The position numbers and the translations under genes are program-made. A stretch of DNA of 64,000 nucleotides from Melieria omissa (Eukaryota > Arthropoda > Insecta > Diptera > Ulidiidae). The stretch covers positions 108,092,330-108,156,329 of the forward strand of contig OZ020268.1 in NCBI GenBank assembly GCA_963971225.1, given 5' to 3'. The notes below the pieces were generated by a model, which was given only the letters and a program-made list of their open reading frames with translations, was not told the origin of the DNA and ran no database searches. Of the stretch, positions 10,090-23,020 are shown one piece after another. Each line of letters opens with the position of its first letter. Within the stretch, counting starts at the first letter, position 1.

Positions 10090-12697
10090 CAGGATGAGAG
10101 TTAAAAAAACCGATTAAAAAACTTTTTCCCTGATGACTTTAATAAGTCCTCTGAGAGTCTATCATTAATTTGTAAAAATTTTTTGCACAACAAATATTTT
10201 CTCATTTCTACCCAACAAGGAAGCATTTTCCTGTCATTTGCTGCTTAATTACTCATTGCTTCATTCATGACAAGGAACTCTGTGCAAAAGGCACAAATAT
10301 AAACGAACATAAAGAGTAAAGAAATAATGAAGGATATGAGGATATGTGGTGTAATGAAGCGGCAATGGCCCAAAAGAAGTCAAAGCTAAAGCAATACAAA
10401 TCAATTGAAGCGCACTGGTAAAATGTATGAAATGAAAATTCAAAATTCAATATGAGAGAGAGAAAATATTTCAAAACAGACATTTTATGATCAATGGTCT
10501 TTTTGTATTGGTTTGGCATAAATTCCACAACAATTTGTAGGCTTGAACGATATGAACTGTAGTCACAGAATTGTTCAGAATTTAAGGCTCCGCAGTATAT
10601 TTGTAAGGAATTGCAATGAATGTACAAGAGTGGTCATGAATTGAGCTGCATATGAGCAACAACAGTCAGCCTGGCTATGCATCAACTGACTGCACAACTG
10701 ACTACCTCATGTGAAATGCGTTGCAGTAAAATTGATTGAAAAATAATTGAGAATTGAGAACATAAGAATAAGCGATATGCAGCTAAGCTATGATTTCTGG
10801 TTTTGAAAAGCACTCGACATTAGAAATATGCATACACTCACACATACAAACCAATTTTACATTTGGCTTTGCCTGCTAAATCACACAATGAAGCGCTGCC
10901 AAGCGACTGTCTGGCTGTGTGCTTGCTTTTGTGTGTTTAGCAGACAATAGCAGAAATTACACGCTCAGCTCCTCGCCGCACAAAGCAGCTAAGTAACTCA
11001 TAACAACAAATTACCAAAAAGTAAAAAGAGCAATGCGAAATATTGCTTTGGGCGAGCTACGGTGCGTATACGCAACATGGTGTTCGCTTACAAACTGCGG
11101 CAGACTATGCGCTGGCGGTGCTTATAGAGCGATGGCTTAAGTAGGAGCTGGCGAAAAAGCAATAAAAAATCACAAATAAAAATACAAACATAAGCAGCAA
11201 AAGAAGAACAAATAATAATTGCACTTTCAAGCGATTAGGAGGCAACACAGCTGACGATGTGGGCAGCATGGCAACGATGGAATTGCGCAGGAAAATGGCA
11301 TGAATGGACGAAGCGAAAGCAGCAAGCAGCGCAAATGAAATGGATTTATTCAAATAAAAGCACCTGAGAGGCACACAGCAACCGTCGCAGCAGCTACTTG
11401 GCGAGACGAATTGCGCACAATAGGGGATAATGCGGGGAAATGTTAAAAGTTACGCCGCTTGTCGCATTGCTTGCAAGATTATCGAGTTAAAGAGGGAACG
11501 AATATAAATAAAAATATATACAAAATTGAGAATAGTTTAAAAATATAAATGCAAAAAATAAAAACCGATTGTTGAAAAACATTTAGAAAATAAAAACTAA
11601 AAATATAAAAACGTTTCAATGTAGGTTTTTTTAGGTCAAGATGGTCATTTGAGTTGGTTACTTTCAGCGCATTTATTTACTATTTGCTATTGCGAGCAAA
11701 ATATTGAAGCACATTGACACTGTTTGTTGCGGTCTATTTGAAACTTTTCACAACTGTCATAAATAGTTCGGTTGCTTATTGCGACCAGCCGCAGCCACTT
11801 GCTGCCTCGAGTCGAGTTGCTAATAGTTTTGCCGGTTTCTTATCTACACACACACAATGTGAATTTACTTCTTCTGCTTAAATGTATTTTGTTTTTTAAT
11901 AGTGCAACTGTCATGACGGAATTCCTGTACGATTTAAAACTCGACAATTATGTTTCCTTCAAGTAATTTCAAGTTGGCGCACAGCGAAGCAATTAAGTGA
12001 AAGCTCGCCAAACAGTCGACAAAAAGTGGAAGTTGTGCAGCGTTCAGCGACAAACAGTCAGCCAGCGAAATAAAGTCACTTTAGCGCGTAATTATGTGTT
12101 GTTGCGTTGCGTAGTGTTGTTGTCATCTTGGGTTCGAGCATGTTAACGACAATGTGGATGCCACTCTTGCCACATGCCAGGCGCCAGCGAACGAGTTACG
12201 CGAGCAAATGTTGAGGGAAGCAGGTGTTGAGGTAAAGTTGTCGCTGTTAGCATTTTGCATGGATTGAATTACTTCCTTTCGTGTAGTTGTAGTCATTTGG
12301 CAGTCCCCATGCAATGCTACGAAGTTGCAATGCTGAAGTAAATTAGAAGAAGAAAATTTGTAGAAGAAAATTAGTTGTGCGTCTTGAGGAACTTGGCTTA
12401 GCGGGAGGCTTTTAATTTACTACAAACCAAGATCATTAGTTTGTTAGTTGGTGTATGATTATTTTGACAGCAAATAAGTGTAGAAGTAATGAAAAAAAAT
12501 GCATACATGTAAGGCATGAAAATTGTGCGTTCTAAGATTGCGTCAACTACACAAAACGTCTTGTCAGCAGTAATCAAGATAAATTATATATATATACAAT
12601 GTGGAAAAGTGCATGAGCAAAAAAATGTTGGGGCTAGGGTGAGGCTAAACGGCTTCGCATCGAGGTCAAAGTTCACAAAAAAGCTGGGAAATTCGAC
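10090..12697. other. No supported gene
   Basis: AT-rich sequence with GAGA-like purines near 10452-10465 and CA-rich stretches. A protein-like open stretch on the plus strand at about 12105-12230, ending at a GAG/GTAAAG donor-like site, is weak and listed among the findings. Confidence 0.4.
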
Positions 12698-13252
12698 AAA
12701 TTGCTCCACAGCTGGCCAGAAGTTGCTCTTAGAGAGTTAAAATCTATGACCGACCCCCACTAGTTTTCTCTACTGAACATTTCTTTCATACATATTTTTA
12801 CCCTATCTCCAACCCTTGATGGGGCTCCCATACAAAATGGTCGTTTTTATGAAATAGGCTCCAACTGCTCCTGGGTTACCCCCGGCCGTGTCAAATGTAT
12901 GACCGACACCCATTTATTTTCCTTTTCGAGTGTTTCTTTCAAACATACCTGCCCGCTAACTCCAAGCCTTAAGAGGGCTGCCATACAAAACTGGCCATTT
13001 TCCATGCAATTGCCTTCCCACTTGCAAATGAAGTAGTTAAGTAAGCGAGAAAACATCGTATCTCGAAAACTACTAAACCGATTTAAATGATTTATTCAGC
13101 GATCGCCAACATTCTTGAGTACACAAAATACAAAATTAATTAAGGTTCAGAAATTCACCACCAGAGGGCGTCCCCCATACGATCGCATTTGTGACGTTGT
13201 CAACTTTTGGATTTCTACAAAGCAAAAAAATATTGTCCAAACCCCATTAACC
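12698..13252 (+). repeat. Interspersed 555-bp repeat, copy 1
   Basis: It is homologous over its whole length to 14864-15420 in the same orientation, from AAATTGCTCCACAGCT to CCATTAACC. Inside is an old tandem duplication of about 153 bp, with GACCGAC(C/A)CCCA restarting at 12748 and 12901. TTAA occurs near the left (AGAGTTAAAA) and right (CCATTAACC) limits. No frame spans it. It is probably a non-autonomous transposable element of unknown class. Confidence 0.75.
13158..13172 (+). promoter_or_regulatory. CTCF-like motif in repeat copy 1
   Basis: CCACCAGAGGGCGTC matches the CTCF core consensus CCASYAGRKGGCRSY except at the next-to-last base. Binding is inferred from the word alone. Confidence 0.3.
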
Positions 13253-14863
13253 TTATAATTTTATAATTTTTATAATTATAATTTAAGGTTATAATTTTTT
13301 GGCCCATGCACTTTTTCACCAAACCGAGGTTGCGGAGCATCGAAAACCCTAAATCATGTCTAATATACATATACATTTTTTTAATTATATCCGCTTAAGT
13401 ACAGAAAATGTTCAAATTTTTAATGTGTTTTTAATTCACAAAAATTTTATTAAACTCATAAATTTAATGAAACATAAAAATAAATGAAAAACAGAACAAA
13501 TTAAAGTCAAAATAAGTCATTTGCAGTTCAAACAAATGAAAATCTTTTAAAATCACACACTCACACATTTCCACACACACACTTGACATCTGACTCGTAA
13601 CTCTTTCGGCAAACATCAAGTTGACACGTTACGCTAACTCGAGCTTATTACACCGTCTCATCCTACGTTGGCAGTCGCAGCAAATGTAAATACGACACTG
13701 ACACACACAAAGAAAACGCCAACACCGAACAAGGCAATTCGGGGCAAAATGGCGCACTTGCTGCTCCTCCAGCTTACTGCAGTTTTTTTATCTTTTTCAT
13801 TTTAATTTTTAAGTATACAAAATGCGGTTAAAGCGGTTTAAGTATTTATTTGCTCTATGTGTCTGTTTGTGTGTGGCTGTGTGTGTGTGGTGAAACCGAA
13901 AAACTGCGGATTATTGCACTCCCCCACACAGCTCGGCGTCTAATGCTAATATGTAGTCAAGGAGACGTGGGGGAGAGCGAGTTGGCAACCGGAGCAGGGT
14001 CCGTGACGGAGCATTTTCAAAAGATAATTATGTGAGCTTGTCTGCTTAAGCATTGCGTAATATTTGTATGATACGCTAAAATGTTGACTTGATTTTTCAT
14101 AAAAATATTTACCCAGCTAAAATAGCAACGAAGGGTGGAAATATGTTCAAAGAAAATAGTAGCAAGGAAAATGCATAACTCGGCGGGGTTGCGTAGAGTT
14201 TCAGTGGTGATTTCTGCGAAAAATGGGGTGGGGGCCATATGATTGTAGCTTCCCTTACACAGGGAGGTCTAATAGTCATTTGAAGAATTTCTACATCTTC
14301 CTGATGATATTTGCAAAGTACGCCAACGATTCTCACCACATATTAGGAATGATTACCAAATGTTATTGCTTTCGGTTGAGGCAGAAACCTTTGATGCTGA
14401 CGGCTCAATTTTATTTGTATTGTTAATGTTGTTATTGTAAAATGTTTTAAATGAATCTTATAAGAATAAATATTATAGGTTGTGAGTAACGTATAGAAAT
14501 GAATCAATCTAAATGTACAGAAGGTTAGATTAGATTTGACGTGAGACATAAGACGGCGCACAGTGTTGCTAGTTCATATAGCGGAGTGACAAACATAGAA
14601 GGAGTGATCGTACATAAATGAAATTTGGTACACAGTTATTGTATTATTGAGTAAAGAACTTACTCTGCAAAATTTCCATGAAATTGAACCAAAACATTGA
14701 CCCCCTCCCATACAAACGGATTTGAAAAAACTTCACATCAACAGTAAAAATTATCGTAGTTCATTAAAACTACATTTAAAATAGTTTAATAAAAATTTAT
14801 TTATAAATGTGTATATAGATAAAATGCGCTTTTTTCAAAAGTGATTGAAAATAAAATCTCAAT
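13253..14863. other. No gene seen
   Basis: AT-rich stretch with CA tracts (13555-13590) and TG tracts (13855-13895). The part at 14560-14730 has transposon texture (GACCCCCTCCCATACAAACG) similar in style to the flanking 555-bp repeats, but it does not align to them as a copy. Confidence 0.4.
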
Positions 14864-15420
14864 AAATTGCTCCACAGCTACTCAGAAATGGCGCTTAGAG
14901 GGTTAAAATCTTAGACTGACCCCCACTAATTTTTCCTCTCGATTCTTTCTTTCGAACATACCTATCCCTCATCTCCAACCTTTAATGAGGCTCCCATACA
15001 AAATCATCATTTTTAGAAAGTGAGCTCCCGCTTCGCTCAGGTGGGTCCCAGGTGTACCATAGTTAGACTGACCCCCATTTATTTTCTCTTTCGAATGTTT
15101 TTTCTATACACACCTAACCGCTATGTCCAACTCTTAAGCTGGCTGCCATACAAAACTAGTAATTTTCAATGGAACTGGCTCCACACTTGTAAATGTAGTA
15201 AAGTAAGCGAGCACACATTGTATCGGGAAAAGTACTGAACCTATTTGAATGATTTATTCAACAATCGTCAACATTCCTGAGTGCAAAAAATACAAAATTA
15301 TTTCAAGTTCAACAATTCACCACCAGAGGGCGCCTCCCGTACAAGTGAAGTGGTTAGGTACTCAACTTTTGGGTTTGTATGAAAAAAAGTTCAAATTGTA
15401 GTGTCGAAACTCCATTAACC
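14864..15420 (+). repeat. Interspersed 557-bp repeat, copy 2
   Basis: Direct partner of 12698-13252 with the same internal duplication (GACTGACCCCCA at 14914 and again at 15066, spacing 152). Since both copies carry the internal duplication, it predates their dispersal. The ends read AGAGGGTTAAAA on the left and TTAACCCCTCTA on the right, an inside-out pair of TTAA sites. Confidence 0.75.
15320..15334 (+). promoter_or_regulatory. CTCF-like motif in repeat copy 2
   Basis: CCACCAGAGGGCGCC matches the 15-bp CTCF consensus CCASYAGRKGGCRSY at every position. It lies in the same place and orientation as in repeat copy 1. Function is untested. Confidence 0.4.
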
Positions 15421-16185
15421 CCTCTATTTCGAATATAATAGTAATCGTAATTGATTTTTCAAAGCTATCTTCAACAAATTTTTGAACACTTGTTCCAGCA
15501 GCAAACCATTATTTGACTGATTGCTGTTGGCATTCAAACAAACGATGAAAATATCGCGAATTTGCACTCAAGTCTTCACCGAAAACTGCTGAATCGCAGC
15601 TGAATAGTTTTCCATCATAATGTACATGCTTGCCAAAAAAATATATAAAAAAATTTTAAATGTAATAAAAAGTGTTTTTTTTGCAATTACCTTTAAAGTT
15701 TTATGTAACTCAGTTTTTATTCACTTGTTTTCTTTGTTTAATTTTCTTCAGAACGGTACTGCTCAGGGGTGAGAAGAATCTACAGAATTTTGATCTTGCC
15801 AGACCTAAATTGTATTAAACTTAAAACAATAGTAAGTTGAATTGATTTTGAAATATTTTACCTCAAAGTGAAAGCAAAAATGTGCTGTTTGTACACAATT
15901 TTTTTGTCAACGCTGTGAGATTGTACTTTAAGAGCTCATAGCTTTTATATTATCCAATATTTTTTCTTAAAACTTGGGATTTCTCTTAATTGAAATATTT
16001 TCAACCAAACCTCCTACTCAGATTTTTGTGGTGGTAACATTGAATTTTGGTATTTTTGTCAAAACTGACAGAATTGTGTAAGATGGAAGAGTCTTGTGGA
16101 AGCCATCTGCTCCAGGGAGGAGTGAACAACACGAAAATTTGCCTCGAAAGAAGTTTGTGAAAGTCAACTTCACCAGTTTTTTATC
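15421..16185. other. No gene seen
   Basis: AT-rich, with homopolymer runs and no family motif on either strand. Confidence 0.5.
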
Positions 16186-16189
16186 TAAA

Positions 16190-16580
16190 GGGAGAATGGT
16201 TTCTAAATTAACTTCAAATGGCGACAAGGTATCAAACAAATCGTTGCATATTTCAGCTAAATCGGATCATTCCAATTATCCTAACTACAAAAAGCCTTTA
16301 CATCGTATTGAAATGAATGAATTGCATTTGACTTCAGCTTGAAATTTGTACTCTAATGTAATGAAGGAAATATTTAAGAGCTCATTTGAATCAAAGTTTC
16401 GATGGCAACGGCATATTTGACCTCAAGCGTATCATTCCAACTATACCAATTAAAAAAGCCTTCTATTTCATGCTAAAATAATGAATCATATTTCACTTCA
16501 TCGTAAATTTTGTACACTAATGTAAACATCGAAATATTAAATTTCAAAAGAGCTCATTTGGTTCAAAGTTCGCCCATTTG
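16190..16580. repeat. Degenerate tandem repeat, about 164 bp
   Basis: The unit includes GAGCTCATTTG, TCATTCCAA and AAAGCCTT. TCATTCCAA recurs at 16268 and 16432 (164 bp apart), and GAGCTCATTTG recurs at 16379 and 16550. Two diverged copies plus part of a third are visible. Confidence 0.6.
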
Positions 16581-16589
16581 TCATGTCAC

Positions 16590-18700
16590 AAATGAAATGG
16601 ATATGCTTCAGTCACATGCAAAAGTAATCCTTACAAATTTTTGCCTGACCTTTGTATTGAATATTTTCTCTCTGTGCTCTGTTTATGCCATAAAAATTGC
16701 TTTAATTTTCCCATTTGCTTTACACATTATTTTCGCTGGAATTTCGCCTTATCAGCGTGTTGTCAATTGTATGCAATGCCGCGGAAGTTCATTCAATTTA
16801 AAGCCAAACACATTTACGCAACAACAGCGCATTTTTCCATCGTTTTGCTGGCGGCTTTTCAAAGTAAAAAAAATAAATAAAAATCATTCACTTTGTTCAC
16901 ATTGCAATTTTATGCATGTTATTGTTGTTGTTGTTGTAGTTTTTCACCTTTATTTTCATTAACAAAAATGGAGCAAAAAAGTGCACACACAAAATATGAA
17001 ATGGCGCATTGTTGTAAAAAGTCCAGCATCGGTGTGTTCGTAATTAGGGGGCCGAGAATTTTGCTCGGTATTTACAATTTAATTATGCGGTTCATAACTG
17101 CGCTTAATGAAGATTTAACCTGCAATTAGCGGCATTTATCCGCAGGGCAAAAGTGCCCGCATCCGTTGTCGCTGCGGCTGCCACAGCTCCGGCCGCATTC
17201 ATGACGCGCACGGCGGCAGCGCCTAAGTGTGAATTCAAATATTGCCATTGTAAAAGCAAATCCACCAATACCACTACCAACAACCAGCAGCAACAACAAC
17301 CACAAAGCGCACGAGGTGCTAATGAAAATGCTGAAAAAAACCAAGGTGGAAATACGAGTACACTTATTTTATTTATATACGAAATGCCATCAAGCGAGGA
17401 CGAAGACGAAAACGAAAACGGCAACGAGATGGCAAATGTATACAAAATGCTGCCGGCCTTGCTTTGTCTACGCTGTTACTGCTGGCGTTCGGCTGCTGAT
17501 GACTTAATTAAAGTTTAAGTTCAGCCAAGTTCGGAGTGTGGGTGCGGGTGTGTGCAGAGTGGCAACATATAAATTTTAACGCTAACAAGTCAATATGATC
17601 CATACGGCAGTTGTACATCGCATTGTTGGTTCTGTATTTGGCTTTCACTCAGAGAGCTGCTGGCTGCCTGGTCTAAGACTGTGTGTCGCACTTTTATGGC
17701 TAAGCATGAAATTTATGAAGTCGTAAAATAAAATTTAATGGTGTCGAAAATTAATGCACGCTTTCTCATTGCGCGGCGTACACGAGAGAGCAACAGCCAA
17801 CGCATGTCTGTCGTCCTGTTGTGCGTTCAAGTGGCTTTGTGTGCGTATTGGCAGCATTGCTTCGTAATAGGAACGAACGCTCTTATCGTGTCGGCAATAA
17901 ACTACAACTTCGGTTTGATTACGGCGAATTTCAATTGGATTGCATGTCCTTCGCGTATTGAGAAAAGGTCTCAACTCAATAGCGCCAACTCGAAGTGAAA
18001 TCTATCGTTTCGATACTATAAAACTTTCCAAGGATCTGTGGCCATATGCTTTGGCATAGAAACGCTTGTGGCTTGCCAGCAGTCAGATGTGTTAGGCAGG
18101 TCGCTGTTTTATTGTCAATGCAGTGTTGTTGAAATAAAACTCAACTGAAGAAGAAGAAAATGTATCCAGTAGCGTAAAAGTTGCCACCAAGCTGCCAATT
18201 GACAATTACAGTCGTTTTCATAGCATAGTTTTAAGCGCTCTTGGAGCTAAAACTAAACTTTCAGTACAATTTTAAATATTTATTTGAATAGAATCACTTG
18301 AACGCTAGTTGCTTTTTTATTATTTGTTGCTATTACACAATATTGGAATTCACTTTTTATCACATCAGGACAACAATGGTTGCAGTCTTCAACTGTTAAT
18401 AGCAACAGTTGCAACATCTGCGTGCGAGCAACAAATTTTGCACAGCAACACTGTTGCTGACAGCACATCAACGTCAAATATGCAAATGTTGATGCAATGA
18501 CAGTGAGAGACGATTTTCTATTTGAAGTGTGTAAAAGCGGCAAAGCGTTAAAAGAAGTATGAAAGATGTGCAATAACAATGAAAAATTGTAAAAAAGTGA
18601 AATAGTAAAAGAGTTAAGTGAAAAGTGAATGAGGAATAGTAAACAAGTGAAGAAGAAATGTTGGTCAGATTACGTGGGCAGTGATAAAAGAAAGGAATAT
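16590..18700. other. No confident gene; GC-richer patch at 17126-17225
   Basis: Contains a TTG run (16920-16940), a CpG-rich patch (17126-17225) and a CAA/CAG-rich stretch (17280-17305). Open frames on both strands overlap here. The plus frame at 17153-17518 has poly-Ala, poly-Gln and acidic runs, as fly proteins can, but simple sequence explains it equally well. Confidence 0.35.
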
Positions 18701-18701
18701 T

Positions 18702-18860
18702 TAAAATAAAATAAAATAAAATAAAATAAAATGAAATAAAATAAAATAAAATAAAATAAAATAAAATAAAATAAAATAAAATAAAATAAAATAAAATAAA
18801 ATAAAATAAAATAAAATAAAATAAAATAAAATAAAATAAAATAAAATAAAATAAAATAAA
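18702..18860. repeat. (TAAAA)n microsatellite, about 32 units
   Basis: Nearly pure pentanucleotide array, with one A-to-G change near 18733. Long open frames across it on the minus strand are repeats of FILFY-type codons and not genes. Confidence 0.97.
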
Positions 18861-19401
18861 AGTGAATGGAAAAGATAAGAGCAGAGAAAATGAAGACAAT
18901 AAGAAAACAAGAGAAAGGAAATTGACAAGAAAACAAAAGTGTAGAAGAAGAAATAGTAGAAAATATTGTAGAAGAAGAAATACAAGATGAGGAGTAACGA
19001 AGGAAGATCCAAGGACTTAGGACAAGAGAGGAAGCGTAAATGTTGGGAGACGAAAAATTAAAATCGATAAATATAGAAACGAAGTGTAAATGGCGGAAAG
19101 AATAACGGAAAGTAAAGAGTGAAGCATGAAAAACGAACGGTAAAAGCTTAAGAGAGAATGATAAGTAAATAAACAGTATAAAAGAGAAGAGTCAAGAAGA
19201 GTGATAAAATAATCTACATAAGGTTTCGGAAGAGGTGTGTGCGGCAAGCACTTTCACTCGGAGTCCCTGTTGGGTCCATTGCTAATCCCTTAATTTTTTT
19301 TTAATTTAAATACATGTAAATTTATGTCCTGGCTGATTGACTGACTGATTCAGCGTTGCCCATCCCAAAGCGCTGAAGTTAAAAACATAAAATTTGAAAT
19401 T
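18861..19401. other. Purine-rich spacer
   Basis: Strongly purine-biased (A/G) on the plus strand from 18861 to about 19240, with no gene. From about 19325 the phrase GATTGACTGACTGATTCAGC resembles transposon sequence and may belong to the inverted element that follows. Confidence 0.5.
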
Positions 19402-20074
19402 TTAAGGCAAGTTCTCAACTTGTGGCACAAAAAAAAACATTTTTTTTGCCTTATCGTGTAGATATATGTTTCAAAAATGTGCTCCAGAAATTTCAGATCA
19501 AAATCTGAAAAATTACAAAAGTTACAGGCCGTTACATAGAGCAGTGTCGAGCACCGGCCAAGCGAACCACATTTTCGGACCTAACGGAAGTGATTGAAGG
19601 CGCTGGAATGAACCAATCGTCAACAATAAACTAATAAACGAATCACGATCAGCCAAAAATATTGAAAATTGTTTATTTAAAAAAATGAAAAATGAAGAAA
19701 AAAATGCGAAAATCTTAATTTTTTTTTTCAAAACCTCATAACTTTTGTAATTTTGATTTTTTTTCATGATCTTGGTTCATTCAATAGATAATACGGTACA
19801 CATTGAGAATGTGTTCGATTTTTGTGTTTCAAATCACGGGTTTTGACGGAATCACTTCCGGTAGCGGGACACCTCCTCGCCGACATGCCGCCACTGATGG
19901 ACGCCACCTCCCCCCCTTTTTTGATTCATTCAATTTGAAAAATTGTATTCTCTAAATAAATGTGTGTTCATATTCAGAAAAAATTTTAAGCGTTGTATCT
20001 TTAACCGTTTTCTCTCAAAAAATTCCTAAAAAAAGTGCACTTTTTCGGATCCACAAGGTGAGAACCTGCCTTAA
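19402..20074. mobile_element. Element with nested inverted repeats, about 670 bp
   Basis: Outer arms of 24 bp at 19402-19425 and 20051-20074 share the word TTAAGGCA(A/G)GTTCTCA. Further inverted pairs lie inside: AAAATTACAAAAGTTAC (near 19509) with ATAACTTTTGTAATTTT (near 19738), and AATGAACCAA (near 19608) with TTGGTTCATT (near 19773). No transposase frame and no clear target duplication are seen. A foldback or MITE-like element is likely. Confidence 0.5.
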
Positions 20075-20079
20075 GAAAA

Positions 20080-23018
20080 TTAACTTCCACTAAGACAGAA
20101 TTTTTTGAAATTTAGTGTCTAAAGCCGCATAACATGGGATAAGGTGTTATATAACGAATCTTGATTTAATTGATTTCAAACTTGGTAAAAATACTTACAT
20201 CAAAAATTATTCGAAATCGATGTTTGAATTCTTCGAAAATCAAAATTTCATTGGGTCACCTATACGTTGAGTACTGGAAGACTATGACAAAAACATGAAC
20301 CGATGGTCCTATTTAGTTTAGAATTACTGAATACACTTGAAATCCAAAATTATAAGACACGTGTTTTTCATTTTTTTTTTTTAATCTAAATCATACAGGG
20401 TGAACCAATGGTTAAAATATTGTATAAAGAAACATGATTTTTTGCACCGTTTGATTTTAAACTCGATGGGTAACGATGGGTTAAGAGTTTGTATGTGGAA
20501 ACATGACTTAGTATGTTTTTTGCTTCTAATATGGTGAAAACTCTTGAATGTTTGGAGGCCACCTGAATTTTAAGAAGACAAAATTTGTAGTTTTTATTGT
20601 TCAACATGTTTCTTAAAATCTCAAGCAGGGCTTGCAATTTTTGAAAAAATTTTCTGAAAAAATTTTATTTTCAAATAAAAATGTTTGAAAAAAAGAAAGT
20701 TTAAGGATTTTTATTTTTTGGGGAAGTTTTAAAAAGATTCGTTATTTGAAAAACCCCTTTAATTTTTAATGAGGAATAATTTCCAAAAAGACAGTATAAC
20801 ATTTTTTGCAAACTTTTACTCAATACAAGCTTTTTATGAAAAAATGTTGGTGGTTCGGCAATAATGATCTGTACGATGTCCTCTTTCAGAAATATACAGT
20901 CGTTACTCTGTTGTAGAAATGCTGTTGTACAGTGTAATTAGACAAGTATTTTTTCTACCGGGGTGAACAAAAAATGAAGAAGATAAACTTGATTTATAGG
21001 GCCCATTGACTTCAAACTTGCTTAAAACTTGTTAAAGGGTTAAGAAGAAAGTGTGAGTATTGGAGGATTGGATGGTAAAGAGTTAAGGGCAAAGGGTGAA
21101 AGAAGAAGGCATGAGAGGCGAAGGATATAAATAGTAACTGGCAGGTAATGATTTGACTTGACTCAATTTTTTTCAACAGTTTCTCATCGGAATTCCTTTA
21201 TTTGCTAATAATGTTTAACTCCTGTATACAACTTCCTGGCATCCACATATGTTTGTGATATGTAATTATTTGCTAACAGATTTTAAGTGAAATTGTTTCG
21301 AAACTGCAGCGTACTTGTGTGCTTCACTCGCAATCGTCTACACATAGCCATAGGTTTGTATGTGTGTATGAAAATGTGTGTGTATGTGTGTGCAGATGTA
21401 TCGTTTGTGAAATGATTGCGTTGAATTTAATTTAGTGTAGCGAGTGCAAGTGTACGCCGGCGTTAAGATGCAGACGCCATCAGCTGTCGCCAAGATTGTC
21501 GCCTCGTCGTTGCAATTGGGCGTAACGCTAAGTGCCAGCTGTTTGAGTGCTCGTTGTTGTTGTTGTTGTTGGTGTGGAATGACGATGCACAGTTGTTGCA
21601 TTTATTGCGCTGTTAATGAAGTAATTACGTGCCTAATGAAACATTTTATGGCACCGTGTGCGTGCACTCACTGCAGCGGAAAATGCGCCCGGAAATCGCA
21701 GGAAGGAACACAAAGTGTTGCCGCAGCTGTCTTTAGGTCGTCGCCATGACAGAACTCATTACATGATATGATGTGTATTTTATTTTTGGTTATTTTTTTC
21801 TTGTATATAAGATTGACAGTAAATATATTTTTTGCGTAAGGCGAAAGCACAATTACGATAAAATTGAAAAAGAGAAGGAATGCAATTGAAAGTTCATAAA
21901 AGTATTGCTTTGAGTTTTAAGTAAATAAATTTGTATGAGAGAACTGTAAATGTAATAATCAGAAAACGAAAGGAAGTTGCTCGGTCAATGAATGTTGTTG
22001 GGAAGTGGAGACAAGCGTGGTGAGTGAAAGAAGTGCCTGCAGAGGAGTCATCGAAAAAAATACTAATAAACGGTTGGGAGATTTTTTGGGTTATGATGAA
22101 ACGAGTATCACTTTTTAATGCCAGAGCCAGTCACATAATGTCATTATTCATATTATTGAATAATTTCTTGGAAACAAAGATTGAAGCTCCAATAGAGAAA
22201 GTCATGGATCGATATTAAACCTTTTGAATGCTACAAAGATTAAAGCTTCAGTAGAAAACAACATAGTTCGATAGTGAAAACGTTTTGAACCATAGTTATG
22301 AAAGAATTTTTACTCAGGGGATATAAGAATCAGTAGACACATAAGTCGATATTGAAAACTTTTTGAATCATATGGAAATGTTATTCCCCTACATTGTAGG
22401 CAAAAAAACACAGAAAGTTGCTTGCAAGTCGTTTCCATTGCTAACTTGAAACTCACACTCCACTCTACCGGTGAGTTGAGCGGTCAGCAATAAAACCACA
22501 AATCGTAAATAACACGAGTTATGCAGACAACAGTAAACAATTCTGCAAAATCTGGGTAGCAGCTGTTTTTTATGCGTACGACGCAAATAATGCACAGCAG
22601 ATGAGTTGAAGATGAGCTTGTTGACATTGTGATGATGAAGTTGTTATTGTTGTCGATGAAAAATTGTCAAACTTTGTGACTTGTAATGGGGCGGCACTTT
22701 GTTGCGTAGTAAATTATTAACGAAAGGGATTAAGGTGACTTCTAAGTGCGGTGCGTAAAGTGTCCTTTCAGTTGTTTCGAATCGAGTTAAGCGCACATAA
22801 AAGGGGCAATGAAAACATTATTAGTCTGATGTTTTCAATGGTTTTGTAAAAAAAAAAATGTGCATTTTGTTTTATTGGTATTTGCCTCTGATTTATGTTA
22901 ATTTTTTTACATTCATAAACACAAATTTTTTTCTTGATACAAATTTATATATTTGTTATATTTATTTATTGATATATTTTATTTTATTATTTTGAATTTT
23001 ATAATTTATTTTTTTATA
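20080..23018. other. No supported gene
   Basis: AT-rich non-coding sequence. TACAGGGTGAACC at about 20393-20405 looks like a Tc1/mariner-type terminus but has no local partner. TG tracts lie at 21360-21395 and a TTG run at 21553-21572. Open frames carry no domain signature. Confidence 0.4.
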
Positions 23019-23020
23019 TA

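Noticed and set aside
17153..17518. 121-codon frame with poly-Ala, poly-Gln and acidic runs
   Set aside because: The low-complexity DNA (GCC, CAA, GAC/GAA runs) explains the composition, and the opposite strand is open over the same stretch.
18474..19012. Long minus-strand frames of 88-141 codons
   Set aside because: Translations of the (TAAAA)n array and adjoining purine-rich sequence.
20393..20405. Tc1/mariner terminus TACAGGGTGAACC
   Set aside because: No inverted partner nearby. The similar GGTTCACCCTG at about 61502 is 41 kb away and cannot define one element.
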